A stretch of 6,653 nucleotides of DNA from Thiotrichaceae bacterium. Its GTDB lineage: Bacteria; Pseudomonadota; Gammaproteobacteria; SZUA-229. The notes under the pieces are model-generated. The model was not told where the DNA came from. It made no database searches and was given only the letters and a program-made list of their open reading frames with translations. Where the stretch lies: contig NVWZ01000011.1 in the NCBI GenBank assembly GCA_002746365.1, positions 98,286 through 104,938 on the forward strand, given 5' to 3'. Of the stretch, positions 1 through 5,544 are shown piece by piece (within the stretch, counting starts at the first letter, position 1; each line of letters begins with the position of its first letter). A program made the position numbers and the translations under genes.

Positions 1-1247
1 TGCACAATTTCTTGCGCAGGTGGTTCGCGTACAACACTTTCAACCGTTGGGCGCACAACCGGAGTGGGTGCGGTAGATTTTTCCTGGGTTTGTGACTGGT
101 TATTTTGTTGCACTGGTGCAGGCACACTGGCTTGTGGGGAAGAAACAGTCGCCGCTTCAATATTAGCGGGCCTGAAGGCAAGCATACGCAACATGATCAT
201 TTCAAAACCATTTCTTGCGTCTGGTGATAGCGGCAAATCACGACGACCAATAAGTGCAATCTGATAAAACAGATGCAAATCTTCTGCCGAAACTTCTTCA
301 CTGAGTTGTAATAATGTGTCACGCGCACTAACAAACTCGTCCAATGCTTCTGGAACACTTTTTGCCAGACTCATGTGGTGTAATAAACTTAATAATTCGG
401 CAAGCACATTTTCAAAATCAGGTGAAAATTCAGCCAAAGTATTCACCGCTTGTAAAGTCTGAACCGCATCACCTTGCAAAATAGCTTTTAATAAACCAAT
501 GACTTTATCGCGCGAAACACTGCCTAGCATGTCACGGACTTCCTGTTCTTCAACTTTACCAGCGCCAAACGCCAATGCCTGATCCAGCAGACTTAGTGCA
601 TCACGCATACTGCCATCCGCAGCCTCCGCAATTAACTGCAGCGCGGTCACATTAAACTCGACTTTCTCCTCAGTCAAAATATGCTGAAGATGGCTGATAA
701 TTAAACTAACTGGCAAACGCTTTAAGTTGAACTGCAAACAACGCGATAATATCGTTACCGGTAATTTTTGAGGATCGGTCGTTGCCAGTAAAAATTTTAC
801 ATGCGGTGGCGGTTCTTCGAGTGTTTTCAGCAGTGCATTAAAACTGCTTTTAGAAAACATGTGCACCTCATCAATCAGATACACTTTATAACGTCCACGT
901 GTGGGGGCGTACTGTACGTTGTCCAGTAACTCTCGCGTATCATCAACACCGGTGCGCGATGCGGCATCCACTTCTATCAAATCGACGTAACGGCCTTCCG
1001 CAATTTCCAGGCAAGTAGAACACTCACCACAAGGTGTTGATGTAATCCCTTTCTCACAATTGAGCGATTTAGAGAATATACGTGCAATGGTGGTTTTGCC
1101 CACGCCACGTGTTCCAGTAAACAGATAAGCATGGTGCAGGCGGTCATCATTTAAAGCATTAACCAATGCGCGTTGCACATGTTCCTGGCCAACCAGTTCC
1201 TGAAAGTTCTGCGGGCGCCACTTGCGTGCCAGGACTTGATAACTCAT
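1..1247 (-). CDS. dnaX: DNA polymerase III subunit tau/gamma (DnaX), 3' part beyond window
   Basis: This is the ATPase motor of the replicative clamp loader, which opens the beta clamp and loads it on DNA and, through tau, ties the polymerase cores to the helicase. The window shows residues 1-415. The protein begins MSYQVLARKWRPQNFQEL, as DnaX proteins do. Visible motifs are the Walker A GTRGVGKT (about 45-52, Lys51), four zinc-ligand cysteines at 64, 73, 76 and 79 (same numbering as E. coli), Walker B LIDEVH (about 124-129), and LLATTD followed by the SRC arginine-finger motif. After the AAA+ and collar domains, from about residue 380, comes a Pro/Thr/Gln/Val-rich linker. The C-terminus, where E. 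coli has its gamma/tau frameshift site, is outside the window, so frameshifting cannot be judged. The start is fixed by alignment to the family. No strong Shine-Dalgarno is visible, and a duplicated out-of-frame ATG lies 14 bp upstream. The gene is co-directional with ffs. Confidence 0.97.
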   Translation of the reverse strand, partial: MSYQVLARKWRPQNFQELVGQEHVQRALVNALNDDRLHHAYLFTGTRGVGKTTIARIFSKSLNCEKGITSTPCGECSTCLEIAEGRYVDLIEVDAASRTGVDDTRELLDNVQYAPTRGRYKVYLIDEVHMFSKSSFNALLKTLEEPPPHVKFLLATTDPQKLPVTILSRCLQFNLKRLPVSLIISHLQHILTEEKVEFNVTALQLIAEAADGSMRDALSLLDQALAFGAGKVEEQEVRDMLGSVSRDKVIGLLKAILQGDAVQTLQAVNTLAEFSPDFENVLAELLSLLHHMSLAKSVPEALDEFVSARDTLLQLSEEVSAEDLHLFYQIALIGRRDLPLSPDARNGFEMIMLRMLAFRPANIEAATVSSPQASVPAPVQQNNQSQTQEKSTAPTPVVRPTVESVVREPPAQEIV

Positions 1248-1261
1248 GCCGGATAACTCAT
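1244..1261 (-). other. Five-codon mini-ORF overlapping the dnaX start (duplicated start sequence)
   Basis: On the minus strand the 10-mer ATGAGTTATC occurs twice, 14 bp apart: at 1261-1252 and at the true dnaX start, 1247-1238. The upstream copy opens an out-of-frame reading frame of five codons (MSYPA) whose TGA overlaps the dnaX ATG as ATGA. The layout is seen directly. A role in translational coupling of dnaX, or as a decoy start, is inference. It could equally be a chance short duplication. Confidence 0.35.
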
Positions 1262-1319
1262 TAAAAATTTCACTGGATAAAACATCACATAGAGTCTATC
1301 GAAGAAAGCGGGAAGTTTA

Positions 1320-1336
1320 CAGCCAAAGAAGGGCTG
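1320..1336 (-). terminator. Hairpin between ffs and dnaX
   Basis: There is a perfect 5-bp stem, CAGCC/GGCTG, with a 7-nt loop, 17 nt past the predicted 3' end of the SRP RNA and about 75 nt before the dnaX start. On the minus strand no U-run follows it, so it is not a standard intrinsic terminator. It may help define the SRP RNA 3' end or act as a processing signal for an ffs-dnaX read-through transcript. The function is a guess. Confidence 0.3.
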
Positions 1337-1352
1337 AAATAGAAAATTAGGT

Positions 1353-1464
1353 GGTAACCCGCCCCAGCCACACCTCGGCACCCGAAGTCACCGTTACCGT
1401 TGCTTCCTTCCGGACCTGGCGGAGTTCACAGTTTATCGTCGCGAGGGAACCAGAACGGGTCACC
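1353..1464 (-). ncRNA. ffs: Signal recognition particle RNA (4.5S type)
   Basis: This is the RNA core of the signal recognition particle, which with Ffh delivers nascent membrane proteins to FtsY and the translocon. The near-invariant domain IV element is present on the minus strand at 1416-1401 (GGTCCGGAAGGAAGCA), containing the tetraloop and the asymmetric loop bound by Ffh. The proposed ends pair as a closing helix, GGTGACCCG at 1464-1456 with CGGGTTACC at 1361-1353, with one G-U pair. That gives about 112 nt, as expected for the short bacterial form without an Alu domain. Exact ends are inferred from pairing. ffs just upstream of dnaX is a familiar arrangement in gammaproteobacteria. Loss of this RNA would be expected to be lethal. 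Confidence 0.95.
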
Positions 1465-1475
1465 ATAAGCCGCGC

Positions 1476-1504
1476 ATTATACCTATTTCAGATAAGAATA
1501 TTTA
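1476..1504 (-). promoter_or_regulatory. Promoter of ffs
   Basis: A perfect TATAAT -10 box lies at 1481-1476 on the minus strand, 11 bases before the proposed 5' end of the SRP RNA. It is followed by a GC-rich stretch (GCGCGGC), the discriminator typical of stable-RNA promoters under growth-rate and stringent control. The -35 region at 1504-1499 (TAAATA, 17-bp spacer) is a poor match. Transcription probably begins a few bases ahead of the mature end, followed by 5' trimming. Confidence 0.65.
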
Positions 1505-1531
1505 CCCTAATTTCTCTAAAATCTGTATAAT
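1501..1531 (+). promoter_or_regulatory. Candidate hemC promoter
   Basis: A TATAAT box at 1526-1531, preceded by TG, faces hemC from about 110 bp upstream. The best -35 candidate is TTTACC at 1501-1506, but the 19-bp spacing is long. It lies back to back with the ffs promoter, so the AT-rich 1470-1540 stretch would serve both directions. The rest of the leader up to hemC is AT-rich, with no obvious structure. Confidence 0.4.
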
Positions 1532-1637
1532 TTGCCGAATATTTTTATCGCACTACTTTTATTATCATTAACAACTACCAGTATTTTATTATCAAAATCA
1601 ACTATCTCATCGCACTTGTGTGCAGTCAGTTAAATTC

Positions 1638-2570
1638 ATGAAATCTACTCTACGAATCGCAACACGAAAAAGCCCGCTGGCCATGTGGCAGGCTGAGCAT
1701 GTCAAAGAACGCCTGATGCAGGCACATGACGGCCTGCAAGTTGAGCTGGTTACCTTCACCACGAAAGGCGATAAAATACTGGATACGCCTTTAGCCAAAA
1801 TTGGTGGTAAAGGTTTATTTGTAAAAGAATTAGAAACCGCCATACTCGAAGGCAAAGCAGATATTGCAGCGCATTCCATAAAAGACATTCCGATGGAATT
1901 TCCAGAAGGACTATTTCTGTCAACTATTTTAGAACGTGAAGAACCCTGCGATGCTTTCGTTTCAAATACTTACGATTCTCTACAAAAATTACCTGAAGGC
2001 TCTGTGGTTGGCACCTGTAGTCTGCGCAGAAAATCACAACTATTGAGCAAACGCCCCGATTTAATCATCAAAGACCTCCGTGGCAACGTCAATTCCAGAC
2101 TAGAGAAACTTGATAACGGTGATTATGACGCCATCATTCTAGCCTGTGCAGGTTTGATTAGACTGGATATGGAAAAACGTATCAAGCAGCGCATCTCATC
2201 TTCATGGATATTACCCGCTGTCGGGCAAGGCGCAGTTGGTCTGGAAGCACGCATAGATGATGAAGAAATACTCGAACTGATATCTGTTTTAAACCATGAA
2301 GATACAGCCGACCGAGTCAAAGCGGAACGTGCAATAAATCATCGCCTTGAAGGTGGCTGCCAGGTTCCTATAGCCAGCTACGCCATGCTTGATGGTGACA
2401 CCATACATCTGCAAGCATTAGTCGGCGAACCCGACGGCAGTAAAATTATTCAAGGTGACCTTAGCGGGCATCGCAGCGATGGCGAACGTTTAGGTGCCGA
2501 GCTGGCCGACGACTTATTATCTCGTGGCGCGAAGGAAATACTAGAAAAGTTGTATAACGCAGAAGAATAA
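1638..2570 (+). CDS. hemC: Hydroxymethylbilane synthase (porphobilinogen deaminase)
   Basis: The enzyme joins four porphobilinogen molecules into linear hydroxymethylbilane in the cytosol, the step before uroporphyrinogen III in heme/siroheme synthesis. The reading frame is complete at 310 residues, the usual length. It shows the opening [41 protein letters not shown] with the catalytic Asp at residue 83, [35 protein letters not shown] and [13 protein letters not shown]. Cys241 in the last motif should carry the dipyrromethane cofactor. The ATG at 1638 is chosen because family members begin a few residues before LRIATR. A GTG at 1620 would add six residues, and neither start has a clear Shine-Dalgarno. 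No hemD follows; instead there is a repeat block and a tRNA, so hemC appears to be its own unit. Confidence 0.97.
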   Translation: MKSTLRIATRKSPLAMWQAEHVKERLMQAHDGLQVELVTFTTKGDKILDTPLAKIGGKGLFVKELETAILEGKADIAAHSIKDIPMEFPEGLFLSTILEREEPCDAFVSNTYDSLQKLPEGSVVGTCSLRRKSQLLSKRPDLIIKDLRGNVNSRLEKLDNGDYDAIILACAGLIRLDMEKRIKQRISSSWILPAVGQGAVGLEARIDDEEILELISVLNHEDTADRVKAERAINHRLEGGCQVPIASYAMLDGDTIHLQALVGEPDGSKIIQGDLSGHRSDGERLGAELADDLLSRGAKEILEKLYNAEE

Positions 2571-2595
2571 AAGAGTAGCTTCCTAGCGGCTGACT

Positions 2596-2616
2596 AAAAT
2601 CGCCCGGAACGATTTT
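2596..2616 (+). terminator. Hairpin after hemC, possible transcription end
   Basis: A 7-bp stem AAAATCG/CGATTTT around CCCGGAA lies 25 bp past the hemC stop. The descending arm ends in TTTT, so it could act as a weak bidirectional terminator, but the GC part of the stem is only two pairs. The duplicate at 2779-2799 has an 8-bp perfect stem. Confidence 0.3.
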
Positions 2617-2620
2617 GAAC

Positions 2621-2643
2621 GTAATCAGCGGTTTTCTGATTAT
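2621..2643 (+). repeat. Second small inverted repeat of the 183-bp unit
   Basis: TAATCAG and CTGATTA form a 7-bp stem around a 7-nt loop, extended by a G-T pair. The matching element in copy 2 at 2804-2826 has a perfect 8-bp stem (ATAATCAG/CTGATTAT). Two adjacent hairpins kept in both copies suggest a structured RNA or a palindromic element end. The function is unknown. Confidence 0.45.
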
Positions 2644-2736
2644 GGCCCCGTAGGAGTGAGGCACACGACGTGCCGAATCACGCGCATACGGCGTGCGGCT
2701 TCGGTACAGATAAACACCAGGCTAGTACTAATCTTT

Positions 2737-2742
2737 TACAAT
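2737..2742 (+). promoter_or_regulatory. Duplicated copy of the tRNA-Ser -10 region
   Basis: TACAAT sits 183 bp upstream of the equivalent box for the intact tRNA, in the identical context TTTTACAATCTGAAAAATAA. If the downstream box is a promoter, this one should also fire, starting RNA at the truncated tRNA piece. The upstream ten bases differ between the copies at two positions. Confidence 0.35.
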
Positions 2743-2754
2743 CTGAAAAATAAT

Positions 2755-2776
2755 AGAGAGGTGGCCGAGCGGCTGA
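2755..2776 (+). pseudogene. Truncated 5' fragment of tRNA-Ser
   Basis: The 22 bases are identical to the first 22 bases of the tRNA at 2938: the 5' acceptor strand, the first half of the D stem and part of the D loop, ending at GGCTGA. The sequence then switches to the start of the next repeat copy (CTAAAATCG) instead of continuing AGGCGC. No 3' half is present. It is a by-product of the 183-bp tandem duplication. Confidence 0.85.
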
Positions 2777-2919
2777 CTAAAATCGTCCGGAACGATTTTG
2801 AACATAATCAGTGGTTTTCTGATTATGGCCCCGTAGGGGTGAGGCACACGACGTGCCGAATCACGCGCATGCGGCGTGCGGCTTCGGTACAAATAAGTAC
2901 CAGGCTAGTAATAAACTTT

Positions 2920-2925
2920 TACAAT
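2920..2925 (+). promoter_or_regulatory. Candidate -10 box of tRNA-Ser
   Basis: TACAAT is placed 12 bp before the mature tRNA 5' end, so transcription would start within a few bases of the tRNA. No convincing -35 hexamer is visible at 16-18 bp; the GGTAC hairpin of the repeat occupies that place. Read-through from upstream promoters is an alternative source of the tRNA. Confidence 0.4.
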
Positions 2926-2937
2926 CTGAAAAATAAT

Positions 2938-3025
2938 AGAGAGGTGGCCGAGCGGCTGAAGGCGCACGCCTGGAAAGTGTGTAAACCGAAAGGTTTCGTG
3001 GGTTCGAATCCCATCCTCTCTGCCA
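2938..3025 (+). tRNA. tRNA-Ser(GGA), reads UCC/UCU
   Basis: This is an 88-nt class-II tRNA including the encoded CCA. The acceptor stem is AGAGAGG (2938-2944) with CCTCTCT, then discriminator G and CCA at 3023-3025. The anticodon stem is CACGC/GTGTG around loop CTGGAAA, with anticodon GGA at 2972-2974. The long variable arm pairs AAACC/GGTTT around GAAA. The T arm is GTGGG TTCGAAT CCCAT. All elements match the bacterial serine tRNA pattern closely. The gene is intact, unlike the fragment 183 bp upstream. Its 3' end faces the accessory block that starts with the OLD nuclease, and tRNA 3' ends are common integration sites. Confidence 0.97.
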
Positions 3026-3076
3026 AACAACCATTTAAGCCTATTGTGCCGATATATAGGAGTTTCAAAGGCAAGA

Positions 3077-3099
3077 TGTACTAGAACACTGTACTAGAA
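3077..3099 (+). repeat. 10-bp direct repeat downstream of tRNA-Ser
   Basis: TGTACTAGAA occurs at 3077-3086 and 3090-3099, a 13-bp period, about 50 bp past the tRNA CCA and before the convergent nuclease gene. It could be a protein-binding or recombination site, or a simple slippage duplication. Nothing else supports a function. Confidence 0.4.
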
Positions 3100-3145
3100 T
3101 TAGATTTAATTCAGACATAAAAAACCACCCCGTCAATCTGTTCCT

Positions 3146-4852
3146 TCAATCCAGCCACTTTATTATTGCATCACAAATACTCGCATATTTTGGATAATCA
3201 GTTTTTATATCGTCGAAAGATTTTACAACTATATTATCTCTCTGCCATTCAGGAATAGCCTTGCATCTCTTACTAGTTTTTTTATTGATTGGTGTAAGAA
3301 GACAGTCTTCCAGATTGTTATCCCATTCAACCATTGTGTCGTTAGCTGATTGAATAGAAGAGATATTTTTACGAGCTTTAGATGTATTGCTTTTTGTTCC
3401 CCCTTCTTCATTTCTGTCAGTATCGGTTACAGCACAAAAGGGAATCTTCATATTCTTTGCAATCTTAGCAAAATCATAAATGTTACTGACACCGCCACAA
3501 CTTAAAACACTTACACTCATTGCTTCAATATCTATCTCATTTTGCTCCAAGTAGGATTTGATGGCAAACAGGTCATCTTTTCCTTCACAAAGGATAATTT
3601 TTTGCGCGAAGAATATTTCATGATTACCATATTCATCCAGTTTTTCCTGAAGTTTTAGATTGTTAGATATTGTTGTCGTCAAGATCTGACCATGTATAAG
3701 CTCATCTCCATCACGGAGGATACGATTAACGTTTTGATTAATATCAAAACTTATAAACTCTGGCGAATGTGTTGCACAAAAAATATACCAGCCCTTCTGT
3801 GCAAGCCTGTCGAATATGTTTCTCAATTTTCTTTTGAGATGTGGATGAAGATAGGTTTCAGGCTCTTCGTATAGAACTACAATATTGTCTTTCTTTACTG
3901 AATCCATATCAGCCAGAACTTCCAAAGCGGCAAAACGAACTAAACTTTGGAAGCCGTCTCCCATCCGGTCAAGAGGTGTAAAGGCTGTTCCCATCTCTGC
4001 GGCAAAGGAAAGCAGGAGTTGCTGTTGGAGCCATTCTTCAATGCTTTGGATGAGAGGGTTTAGCTCTATTGATGTTTGCTTGCCTAGATATGTTGATAAT
4101 GAATTTTCTAAAGCTGGCTTCATTGTCTCTTTCCAGAAGGGGAACTCTTTTACAGCAGCAGAGAAAAAGTTGTGTGCTCGCTGGATTCCTTTTGGCATGC
4201 TTATCTTTTTTCCAGCATGTTCGAACTCCCATGTTTCTTCAAAAAATTTCTGGGATAAAATTTTTGCTAGTTTGTTTAACGGTCCAGTTTTCCAAGCAAA
4301 CAGAGAAGCTTCCAGATTACTTGCAGTTAATAGCCATACCTCGGGGACATGCTCTTTAATATCATATAATTTTGCATTTCGTTGTTTATACCCATGTCCA
4401 GCCTCATCAAATTTTTGCGCATCCTTATTTGATGGCTTCATTTCTGTAGCCAATGTTATTGACTTACCGTGGCTATTTAAAAGGCGGTGTGAGTGATCCA
4501 TTCGGTCAGAAGTTGGATAGTAACGCCCAACCACCTCTATCGACTTTACATTTTGAACGGCTCCTATGGTGTGTACGGATGGCAGCTGGTCTGATGATTT
4601 AAAATCAATTTTAATGGTAAATCTATTCTCTTTTTCGTTATTACCCTTGTGAAAAAAATCATAATCATCAGGCGTAAATCTGTGAAAACCTCCTGATTTA
4701 AAGGCTAAGGCAATAGCATGCAAGATAGTTGATTTACCTGCGTTATTAGGTCCAATGAGATAAGTTGGGGTATTCTCGACAATATCGAGTTCAAAAGAGG
4801 GAACACCTCTAAAATTTATAATCGATAAGTTATCGAGTGTGAACTCTATCAT
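3146..4852 (-). CDS. OLD-family ATP-dependent endonuclease (ABC ATPase + TOPRIM)
   Basis: The protein is complete at 568 residues. It opens with LDNLSIINFRGV and Walker A GPNNAGKST (34-42, Lys40), as in SMC/RecF-like ATPases. Walker B is VVLYEEPETYLHP, with Glu329/Glu330 and Glu332 in the EEPE run, and the switch histidine is in ATHSPE (His362). From about 418 a TOPRIM domain follows: ILCEGKDD with Glu423, SCGG at 451-454, and the metal-binding DTD at 477-479. This architecture is that of P2 OLD and of GajA (Gabija). Known members nick or degrade DNA and act in phage defence; which activity applies here is inference. GajA needs the helicase GajB, and no helicase or other partner lies beside this gene, so a stand-alone (class 1) OLD protein, or the remnant of a two-gene system, are the options. 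The coding sequence looks more AT-rich than hemC and dnaX, which suggests transfer. The start is ATG at 4852, with a modest GGA about 10 bp upstream. Confidence 0.9.
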   Translation of the reverse strand: MIEFTLDNLSIINFRGVPSFELDIVENTPTYLIGPNNAGKSTILHAIALAFKSGGFHRFTPDDYDFFHKGNNEKENRFTIKIDFKSSDQLPSVHTIGAVQNVKSIEVVGRYYPTSDRMDHSHRLLNSHGKSITLATEMKPSNKDAQKFDEAGHGYKQRNAKLYDIKEHVPEVWLLTASNLEASLFAWKTGPLNKLAKILSQKFFEETWEFEHAGKKISMPKGIQRAHNFFSAAVKEFPFWKETMKPALENSLSTYLGKQTSIELNPLIQSIEEWLQQQLLLSFAAEMGTAFTPLDRMGDGFQSLVRFAALEVLADMDSVKKDNIVVLYEEPETYLHPHLKRKLRNIFDRLAQKGWYIFCATHSPEFISFDINQNVNRILRDGDELIHGQILTTTISNNLKLQEKLDEYGNHEIFFAQKIILCEGKDDLFAIKSYLEQNEIDIEAMSVSVLSCGGVSNIYDFAKIAKNMKIPFCAVTDTDRNEEGGTKSNTSKARKNISSIQSANDTMVEWDNNLEDCLLTPINKKTSKRCKAIPEWQRDNIVVKSFDDIKTDYPKYASICDAIIKWLD

Positions 4853-4864
4853 TATGATTTATTC

Positions 4865-4948
4865 CGTGTCCTGTTAAACCTTTATTGTGATAATAGAACT
4901 GCTAGTTCAGTAAAATAATAGCTTTTTATCATTCTACATCGTGTCCTG
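4865..4948. repeat. 9-bp direct repeat flanking the nuclease upstream region
   Basis: CGTGTCCTG occurs at 4865-4873 and 4940-4948, 75 bp apart, and both copies are soon followed by AACC. The pair brackets the palindrome at 4896. It could be regulator half-sites or a trace of a small insertion. The copy at 4865 overlaps the region where the nuclease ribosome binding site should be. Confidence 0.3.
4896..4908 (-). promoter_or_regulatory. Inverted repeat upstream of the OLD nuclease
   Basis: GAACT and AGTTC flank a 3-bp centre, 44 bp upstream of the nuclease start. On the minus strand it lies next to TTTACT and TATTAT, AT-rich hexamers that could be promoter parts, so the palindrome could be an operator or a start-proximal hairpin. 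The spacing of the hexamers (13 bp) is not standard, so the promoter itself is not convincing. Confidence 0.3.
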
Positions 4949-5439
4949 AACCATCTATCTTAAATAAACTGTAGTCATCTTAGGATCAATATCGGTCAAA
5001 ACAAAAAACTGCCCATCAGCCCAACCGTCTCAAAAACTTGCCCAGATCAGCCGGCATTCAGGATTACTGTCGATCTCATATCAATCAGATAGGCTGGTGT
5101 TCACCATATTAAGGCACAGCCTCACCAGTGACAACATCAATACTGTGATTGCACCAGAGATAACGCCGGTGAGTTCTGCACTTTGATTAAGTTCCTGGTA
5201 ATGTCACGAAGATGCAGATTGATTGCTGGTAGGACACACGGTCTGATTGACTGATATGACTAAGCGTCATTTATATCCGTTAACGTAGCCACTGGTTTTC
5301 ATCCAAAGTACGACAGCAGACCGCTTGTAACGTATTAAGCAGGTAGGGGTTTTGATGTATGGCGGTGCTTTACACACTTATCTGGATCATTATCCACCCT
5401 GCTCCACAACCACTCATATACGCTGACACCTACAAAACA

Positions 5440-5455
5440 CGGTTATATAAAACCG
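5440..5455. repeat. Small hairpin upstream of the toxin-antitoxin promoter
   Basis: CGGTT and AACCG form a perfect 5-bp stem around ATATAA, 55 bp before the -35 box. There is no U-run, so it is not a clear terminator. It may only mark the edge of the eroded region. Confidence 0.25.
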
Positions 5456-5509
5456 GATTCTGAACAAACTTCAATCACCATTAAATCAGCTCATTTCCAT
5501 ACAAAATAC

Positions 5510-5538
5510 TTGATATTTTATATAAAATTACGTATATT
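5510..5538 (+). promoter_or_regulatory. Promoter of the higBA-type operon
   Basis: TTGATA (5510-5515) and TATATT (5533-5538) are separated by an optimal 17 bp; each differs from consensus by one base. Counting six bases after the -10 places the expected transcription start at 5545, the A of the toxin ATG. No Shine-Dalgarno precedes that ATG, so a leaderless message is predicted. Confidence 0.75.
5515..5528. promoter_or_regulatory. Palindromic operator candidate between -35 and -10
   Basis: ATTTTATATAAAAT is a perfect 14-bp palindrome occupying the promoter spacer. The antitoxin encoded by the same operon has a helix-turn-helix domain and such antitoxins bind palindromes over their own promoter, so this is the natural autoregulation site. 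In AT-rich DNA a chance palindrome is possible. Confidence 0.55.
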
Positions 5539-5544
5539 AAATAC

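Larger units (their letters stand above)
2585..2950 (+). repeat. Two tandem copies of a 183-bp hairpin-rich repeat running into tRNA-Ser
   Basis: Copy 1 spans 2585-2767 and copy 2 spans 2768-2950. By my alignment they differ at 10 of 183 positions (8 transitions, 2 transversions) with no gaps. A third start of the period at 2951 is the real tRNA. Each copy holds, in order, AGCGGCTGA; a hairpin AAAATCG...CGATTTT; a hairpin TAATCAG...CTGATTA; CCCC/GGGG; GGCAC/GTGCC; CACGC/GCGTG inside CCGAA/TTCGG; GGTAC/GTACC; a -10-like TACAAT; and the first part of tRNA-Ser. In copy 2 the stems are more perfect than in copy 1. The GC-rich centre looks like a palindromic interspersed repeat, but I cannot name a family. 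No protein is supported here, although a frame at 2656-3084 is open across the repeats. Confidence 0.9.
4853..5509. other. Gene-free stretch between nuclease and toxin-antitoxin pair
   Basis: No reading frame of useful length exists here on either strand. On the minus strand short stop-broken peptide stretches occur, for example one reading ELTGVISGAITVLMLSLV at about 5177-5124 and one reading FVLTDIDPKMTTVYL at about 5003-4959. These could be debris of a decayed gene, but I recognise no family and they may be chance. Small repeats present are CGTGTCCTG at 4865 and 4940, and a CGGTT/AACCG hairpin at 5440-5455. It may be an eroded insertion, possibly including a lost partner of the nuclease; that is inference only. 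Confidence 0.5.

Noticed and set aside
1..1247. dnaX programmed frameshift site
   Set aside because: The visible coding sequence stops at codon 415, before the place where the slippery site occurs in E. coli, and no A-rich slippery heptamer is seen in the visible part.
1607..1888. 93-residue minus-strand frame over the hemC start
   Set aside because: It is antisense to the well-conserved HemC N-terminus and has no support of its own.
2585..2950. CRISPR-like array
   Set aside because: There are only two long copies in direct contact with no spacers, and the unit ends inside a tRNA; it is a plain tandem duplication.
2656..3084. 142-residue open frame with an internally repeated peptide (RHTTCRITRIRRAASVQI)
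   Set aside because: It runs through the 183-bp repeats and straight across the intact tRNA-Ser. The protein repeat is only a result of the DNA duplication (183 is a multiple of 3), and there is no ribosome binding site or family resemblance.
3236..3247. CTCTCTGCCA match to the tRNA-Ser 3' end as a possible attachment repeat
   Set aside because: Only about 10 bases match and they lie inside the intact nuclease coding sequence (WQR codons), so this is chance.
3885..4496. 203-residue plus-strand open frame, and 4069-4359
   Set aside because: Both are antisense to the OLD nuclease gene, whose ATPase motifs prove the other strand; they resemble nothing I recognise.
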